The translations under genes were made by a program, and so were the position numbers. A DNA stretch of 28,784 bases, from positions 1-28,784 of the forward strand of contig JANBTH010000176.1 of NCBI GenBank assembly GCA_027578815.1, in the 5' to 3' direction. Under the pieces are notes generated by a model. It saw only the letters and a program-made list of their open reading frames with translations, made no database searches and was not told the origin of the DNA. The number at the start of each line of letters is the position of its first letter. Position 1 is the stretch's first letter. Shown one piece after another: positions 24,595 through 28,784 of the stretch. The DNA comes from Coemansia sp. RSA 1804 (lineage: Eukaryota; Kickxellomycota; Kickxellomycetes; Kickxellales; Kickxellaceae).

Positions 24595-27500
24595 ATGGCC
24601 CGACCCAACAGACGACATGCGCGGAAGGCAAGCGCAACAACCGTGGAGGAGATTCTTCTTCCTGCAGAGCTAATGAAAGGCCTGACTTCTAGCCTCTCTT
24701 CGCACGAGGAGGCAACGCCTATTACACACAGCACGGTTCCTGATACCATCTCCCCACTGAAACCAACCGACTCTGAATCCCAAGAGACTGCCACTGACGC
24801 TGGCACTCTGCGCAATACCGCCGGTTCTGGTCACTATACACCTTTTTCATCTGACGGCTTGGCTCCGCTAATACCCGCTGCAGAAACAGCCGCTTCCCTG
24901 GAGCTTGCGCCTCTTTTTCCAGTTTCAGAGGCCGGCGAGAACATGCATACCAGAGATGTCAGCAGTGTGCAGGACTCGTCGGATACTCTCCACAGCGACG
25001 CTGGCGACGGTGGCGGTGGTAATGGTGGAGCGGCTGCCAGCAACAAGAGCAGCACTGATACCGATGCATTTGCACTACCTGAACGAGGGATTCTAAAAGA
25101 GCCAAAGCAAGGCGGTGAGGCCAATGGATCGTTATGGTCAATATGGCCAGGTGCCAAAAAGTGGTTTTCCGAGTCGCTGCTCTCTTCAGGATCACGGCAC
25201 GACATGCACAGACTTCCGACATTTGCACAGGGCGCAGGGATACCTGCTGTGCGTCGCCAGAGCACAGGCGACAGCGAAGAGGCCGTGAATCTGAGCAGAA
25301 CTGCTCCTAGTATCGATTTCGAACGTTCTACCAACCTTGTGCCTCCGCTGAGTCAGGAGCGGATAAAATCTACAGAGTTCTGGACAAACTTTGCGCTGGA
25401 GCTTGATCCAACTACGCTGAGACGCATCCGATTCTCGATGCCGCTGATTGTGACTGAGTTTGATCCAGAGACTAGCCGCGTGTGCGATCCAAACGATACC
25501 CCCACCACTTCTGTCGAAACAACAAATGCTGTTCTGCACGGCTCCTTTCTTGGCGATGATGATGATGCTGCTGCTGAAGTGGTCATCTCTCCAACTGACG
25601 ACAATCCACAAGAGGAGGAGAGTGCAGCCTTTGACAGAGTCGTTCTGGCCGATAACAATGATGCGGCTCTCAGCAGCGATGAATCATCCCCCAACGCCTC
25701 TGATATTGATGACTTGGTTGATGCTCTGGACGCCGCTGAGATTGATGCACCCAAGCAGCAGCGCGACTTTTCGGACCATCTGGAGAACAGTCTGTACAAG
25801 ATAATCAGTGCTGCCAACCAGGACACTATTGACTCTGCTACACGAAGCGTCGGCCGCAGACCAAGCAACGCGAGCAATGCAAGTAGTAGCAGTACTAGCA
25901 ACGAAAGCAGAGCCAGTAATCAGAGCAGCATTGGGAACGACTTTATTCCCCTGCCCTCGCATCGCAAACGCTCGCTACAATGGGACGTTGGTGCCCTGTT
26001 GAGCAGGCAGTACCGCGTGAAGGAGGTTTGGGAACTGTACAGCCACACGTGTCGTTCGCTGGATATCGAGCCACTGGAGTCGTTTGAGCAGGTGCTGCTC
26101 AGCCATGTGCGGGAGGAGCGGACACTCGGAAGCCTTGATCTAACAGGCAGCCAGATTAACGGCGTGCACATGAAGTGCTTTGCGGACATGCTGGATCTCA
26201 ACTTTGGGCTTGTCAAGCTGGAACTCTCCTACTGTGGGATTGACGATGACGCAGTGCGGCTTCTTTCGTATAGTCTGCTTTGCAACGACAGTGTGCGGTA
26301 TCTGAGCCTAGCAAACAACCCGCGGATACGCAGCGATGGAGTCCGGTACATATCGATTCTCATGCGACATAGCAAGCAGCTGAGACTGCTCGATATCTCG
26401 GGGATTGCGATCAGGAAAAAGAGCGCTGGGTACCTGGCAGCGGCGCTGACTGGACTGGGCGCAAACTGGTCGTTTGGGCGCGGTTCGATGCACAAGAAAA
26501 ACACAATGTGCGAGCAGATCAGCCTTCAGGCGTTGCGCATGAACAGCTGTGGGATCAAGCCTGCAGCGCTGGCAATACTGGCTTCTGGTGTGCGTCTTTC
26601 GCCCCTTCAGCACCTGTCGCTTCGTCTTAACTCGCTGAACGGAAGCGCCGGTCCGATCCTTCGTGAAATGCTTTATGGCGACCCGCCGCAGCTTGACCCA
26701 GCCCAGAACCGGCAGCATCTTCGGCGACCTGTCAGCGTCTCCCTCCACGGGCTCTCCGATGCTCTGCAGCCGACGGAGGGCGGTTGGACGCTGAGCGACT
26801 CCTCGCCACGCGTGTCGCGGCTTCGATCGCTTGATCTCTCGCAAAACGACCTTGGCCGCGCAGTGATGGATCTGGCCGAGGGACTGCTGTGGAACACCAA
26901 TCTGCGGAGCCTGCTGCTGCGACAGAACAAGCTGCAGACGGCTGTGTTTGCGCCGTTTATGGAGTGCCTTGGGATAAACAAGGGCCTGGCGTACCTTGAC
27001 ATCAGTCGCAACTCGATATGCGGGCCGGATCCGGCGGTTCTGGAGGTGCTATCGCATGTGGTGACGCACAACCAGACGCTGAAGGCGCTGTTTATGTCGG
27101 CGACGAACATGACGTCGGAGGGCGCGATCATGCTTGCCGAATGCCTCCCTGAGCTCCATTGTCTGGAGCGGCTGGATGTTTCGGAGAACCCCGGAATCGA
27201 GGTAGCCGGACTCATGGCGCTTTCTGCATCAATCAAGCTCAGCAAGAGTTTGATATGCGTGGAGGTCACCGTCAACACTGGCGACGATGTGTGTGCGGCG
27301 CTTGAGCAAGGCATAGCGCAGGCTTGTATTGCAAACATGCAGCGACTCGATGTGTCGTCCAGCGCAAAGTCGAATGCCAACGGCAATGATGGCGATGACG
27401 GGGACGGGGACTCTGAGTTTGGATTCGGTCTGGCATCGGCGCAGGTCTACACGCTTGCGGAGGTGGCGCCAGAGTCGGATATCCCGGGCATTGTCGCCAC

Positions 27501-27729
27501 CAAAGTGAGCGGCGAGAATGACCGGTACGAGTGCACCAGTCTGGTCACGGACATTGCTGCTGTCAAGCGCGGATACGTGGGATCTTATGATGAAGACGAA
27601 GAAGACTGTGGAAACGACCCAGATTGCGCTGTTGCTACCCATCAGCATCCAGCCGGAGATGTCGTTGATGGGGGTGTTTCTGTGACCAAGCCGCTGTCGA
27701 TTCCACATGAGCTGCTGGAGCATGACTGA
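24595..27729 (+). CDS. PPP1R37-like leucine-rich-repeat protein with PP1-docking motif
   Basis: The 1044-residue protein has a long disordered N-terminal half. It contains GILKEP (165-170) and, at 271-289, DPTTLRRIRFSMPLIVTEF. The RIRF at 277-280 fits the [RK]-[VI]-x-F motif that docks protein phosphatase 1, and the surrounding pattern is what fungal homologues of this type show. From ~472 (RQYRVKEVWELYSHTCRSLD) the sequence follows human PPP1R37: a short helical lead-in, then ribonuclease-inhibitor-type LRRs (~505-895), e.g. LGSLDLTGSQINGVHMKCF, VRYLSLANNPRIRSDGVRYI, LRSLDLSQNDLG and GLAYLDISRNSICG. The closing run SEGAIMLAECLPELHCLERL and GLMALSASIKLSKSL also tracks PPP1R37. Expected role: PP1 regulator or scaffold. 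An acidic Gly/Asp stretch (~926-940) and a disordered tail follow. Intronless; ATG 24595 is the first in frame. Confidence 0.8.
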   Translation: MARPNRRHARKASATTVEEILLPAELMKGLTSSLSSHEEATPITHSTVPDTISPLKPTDSESQETATDAGTLRNTAGSGHYTPFSSDGLAPLIPAAETAASLELAPLFPVSEAGENMHTRDVSSVQDSSDTLHSDAGDGGGGNGGAAASNKSSTDTDAFALPERGILKEPKQGGEANGSLWSIWPGAKKWFSESLLSSGSRHDMHRLPTFAQGAGIPAVRRQSTGDSEEAVNLSRTAPSIDFERSTNLVPPLSQERIKSTEFWTNFALELDPTTLRRIRFSMPLIVTEFDPETSRVCDPNDTPTTSVETTNAVLHGSFLGDDDDAAAEVVISPTDDNPQEEESAAFDRVVLADNNDAALSSDESSPNASDIDDLVDALDAAEIDAPKQQRDFSDHLENSLYKIISAANQDTIDSATRSVGRRPSNASNASSSSTSNESRASNQSSIGNDFIPLPSHRKRSLQWDVGALLSRQYRVKEVWELYSHTCRSLDIEPLESFEQVLLSHVREERTLGSLDLTGSQINGVHMKCFADMLDLNFGLVKLELSYCGIDDDAVRLLSYSLLCNDSVRYLSLANNPRIRSDGVRYISILMRHSKQLRLLDISGIAIRKKSAGYLAAALTGLGANWSFGRGSMHKKNTMCEQISLQALRMNSCGIKPAALAILASGVRLSPLQHLSLRLNSLNGSAGPILREMLYGDPPQLDPAQNRQHLRRPVSVSLHGLSDALQPTEGGWTLSDSSPRVSRLRSLDLSQNDLGRAVMDLAEGLLWNTNLRSLLLRQNKLQTAVFAPFMECLGINKGLAYLDISRNSICGPDPAVLEVLSHVVTHNQTLKALFMSATNMTSEGAIMLAECLPELHCLERLDVSENPGIEVAGLMALSASIKLSKSLICVEVTVNTGDDVCAALEQGIAQACIANMQRLDVSSSAKSNANGNDGDDGDGDSEFGFGLASAQVYTLAEVAPESDIPGIVATKVSGENDRYECTSLVTDIAAVKRGYVGSYDEDEEDCGNDPDCAVATHQHPAGDVVDGGVSVTKPLSIPHELLEHD

Positions 27730-27910
27730 CTGAAGGAGGAAAGGTTGGCTGGTGTAGAAGGCTTTTTATCTTGTGCAAATAAAACACTGAATAATACGAA
27801 AAAAAAGTCAACTACACATGTCTTACCATGTAATGCGTGTGTGAGTGTCATAAGCTGGCAACACGCATATCTGCGTGCGCAAGAAATGGATGAGACACAA
27901 CAGCGCCAAT
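27730..27910. terminator. Convergent 3' region
   Basis: This 181-bp spacer separates the ends of the PPP1R37-like gene (+) and ARPC1 (-). On the + strand AATAAA occurs at 27778-27783, 49 nt after the stop codon. For the minus-strand gene no canonical AATAAA is visible. Confidence 0.5.
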
Positions 27911-28784
27911 CTAGGCCTGGACGGTCCACAGCACAAGCCTTCCGTCAAGGCCGCTAGTGCTGAACTCGGCGGGGCTGTTGCCGGAGGAATCGTGGTGGAG
28001 CTCGGTGATAGTGTTCTGGTGCACGGACTTGAGCGAGCCATCGGCAGTAGACGAGGCGGAGGAAGGCTTTGCCGGCTGGTTGCGGCTGTCCATCTGGCGG
28101 AACAGGTTGAATGCGCTGTTGCTGTTGCTTGGGGACGCAGTGGCCGACCGCCGGCTCTTTTCGTTCTCGCCAAGCTTCTTTGCAAGTCGCCACGATGCGC
28201 CGTCTCTGACGTAGACCATGGGCGAGCAGTCGTGGCCGCAGGCAACAATGATCTGCGAGTTGATCCAGACAAGCGTAGTGAATGGCAAGTAGTGGGAGCG
28301 CACGGATGCAACGTCAACGTCGTCGGCGGCAGGAGTGGCAACAGTGATGCTGGAGTCGTGCGAGACAAAGGCAACGGAGTCGCCGTCGGGCGAGAATGCG
28401 ACGCTGTGGACCCAACCGCACGAGGGCGATTCGAACTCGCCGCACAGCGTGCTGAATGGCAGACGCTCGCCCCAGGCCGTAGCGGCGGGCTTCTCGTCAA
28501 CGCCCTTGATGAAGGCCGAGAACACGCGCGCCTTCATATCGGCGCCACCACACGCAAGGAGAACGTTGTTGGGATGCCAGTCGACACATAGCACTGTGCT
28601 GGCTATCGGCTTCTTGATGTGCTTGCTGACCCACCAGTCGTTGCCCTCGCCAAAGTAACAGATCGCCACGCACTTGTCGCCGCTGGCCACCGCAAACTTG
28701 TTCTCCCGCGGACTCCATCTGGCCTGCGTTGCCGCGCGGTTCACGCGCAGATGCACCAGCGTTGGCTTCCACTCGCTGCCTGCC
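27911..28784 (-). CDS. ARC40: Arp2/3 complex subunit 1 (ARPC1/Arc40), N-terminus outside window
   Basis: The minus-strand frame is open from the right edge (about 290 residues present) to TAG at 27911-27913; the GTG at 28756 is internal, since the residues before it (SEWKPTLVHLRVNRAAT) continue the family pattern. ARPC1 is a seven-bladed WD40 subunit of the Arp2/3 complex, which nucleates branched actin filaments for endocytosis and polar growth. Diagnostic stretches are WSPRENKFAVASGDKCVAIC, HIKKPIASTVLCVDWHPNNV, CGGADMKARVFSAFIKGVDE and FSTSGLDGRLVLWTV near the end. The loop FNLFRQMDSRN corresponds to the extended ARPC1 insert that reaches toward actin. Comparison with the usual ~370 residues suggests that roughly 75-80 N-terminal residues (about the first blade) lie beyond the window. 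No introns appear in the visible part. Confidence 0.95.
   Translation of the reverse strand, partial: AGSEWKPTLVHLRVNRAATQARWSPRENKFAVASGDKCVAICYFGEGNDWWVSKHIKKPIASTVLCVDWHPNNVLLACGGADMKARVFSAFIKGVDEKPAATAWGERLPFSTLCGEFESPSCGWVHSVAFSPDGDSVAFVSHDSSITVATPAADDVDVASVRSHYLPFTTLVWINSQIIVACGHDCSPMVYVRDGASWRLAKKLGENEKSRRSATASPSNSNSAFNLFRQMDSRNQPAKPSSASSTADGSLKSVHQNTITELHHDSSGNSPAEFSTSGLDGRLVLWTVQA

Noticed and set aside
1..28784. tRNA, rRNA, CRISPR array, transposase or long inverted repeats
   Set aside because: I looked for T-arm-like GGTTCGAAT boxes, repeat-spacer arrays, DDE or reverse-transcriptase motifs and terminal repeats by eye and found none that could be supported.

Overview
This window looks like nuclear DNA of an early-diverging fungus, most likely from the Kickxellomycotina (a Coemansia-like species). 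The gene set is clearly fungal or opisthokont: HOPS subunit Vps39, SAM synthetase, a Cwh43/PGAP2IP protein, an ABHD4/5-type hydrolase, a Reb1-like Myb protein, a PPP1R37-like leucine-rich-repeat protein and Arp2/3 subunit ARPC1. Genes are compact and almost intron-free, with 0.2-1.6 kb spacers, TATA boxes, pyrimidine-rich leaders and AATAAA signals. The genus is inferred from gene style and the F-box/LRR-like protein; I could not run a search.

Layout. 1-1272: 3' part of VPS39 (+). 1481-3109: F-box/LRR-like gene (-), AT-rich, with a 10-nt C run in its coding strand. 3974-6511: three small genes (+) for secreted or surface proteins with an N-terminal signal and a C-terminal hydrophobic tail. 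The two outer ones share a design that looks GPI-anchored; the middle one has a 138-nt intron, so only its first exon shows as a simple ORF. 8092-9249: SAM synthetase (+). 10051-11829: coiled-coil protein (-). 13047-13223: a 58-residue protein (+) behind a clear TATA box. 13567-13680: possible F-box/LRR relic (-). 14517-15800: alpha/beta hydrolase (+). 16979-19105: Cwh43 C-terminal-type protein (+). 19391-22012: large, partly disordered PAS-like protein (-), with a (GAA)26 tract upstream. 23007-24101: Reb1/TTF1-like Myb protein (-). 24595-27729: PPP1R37-like LRR protein with a PP1-docking motif (+). 27911-28784: ARPC1, N-terminus beyond the window (-).

There are two compositional zones. From about 1.3 to 6.1 kb the DNA is AT-rich and carries lineage-type genes (F-box, small surface proteins). 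From about 8 kb the genes are GC-rich with C/G-ending codons and mostly encode conserved housekeeping functions. The intergenic stretch around 12.5-13.9 kb is a second AT-rich patch and holds the 58-residue gene and the possible relic.

There is no operon logic. A loose functional thread is that Cwh43-type proteins remodel GPI lipid anchors while two small genes here probably encode GPI-anchored surface proteins; this is co-occurrence, not evidence of co-regulation. I saw no tRNA, rRNA, CRISPR array, transposase or viral gene.
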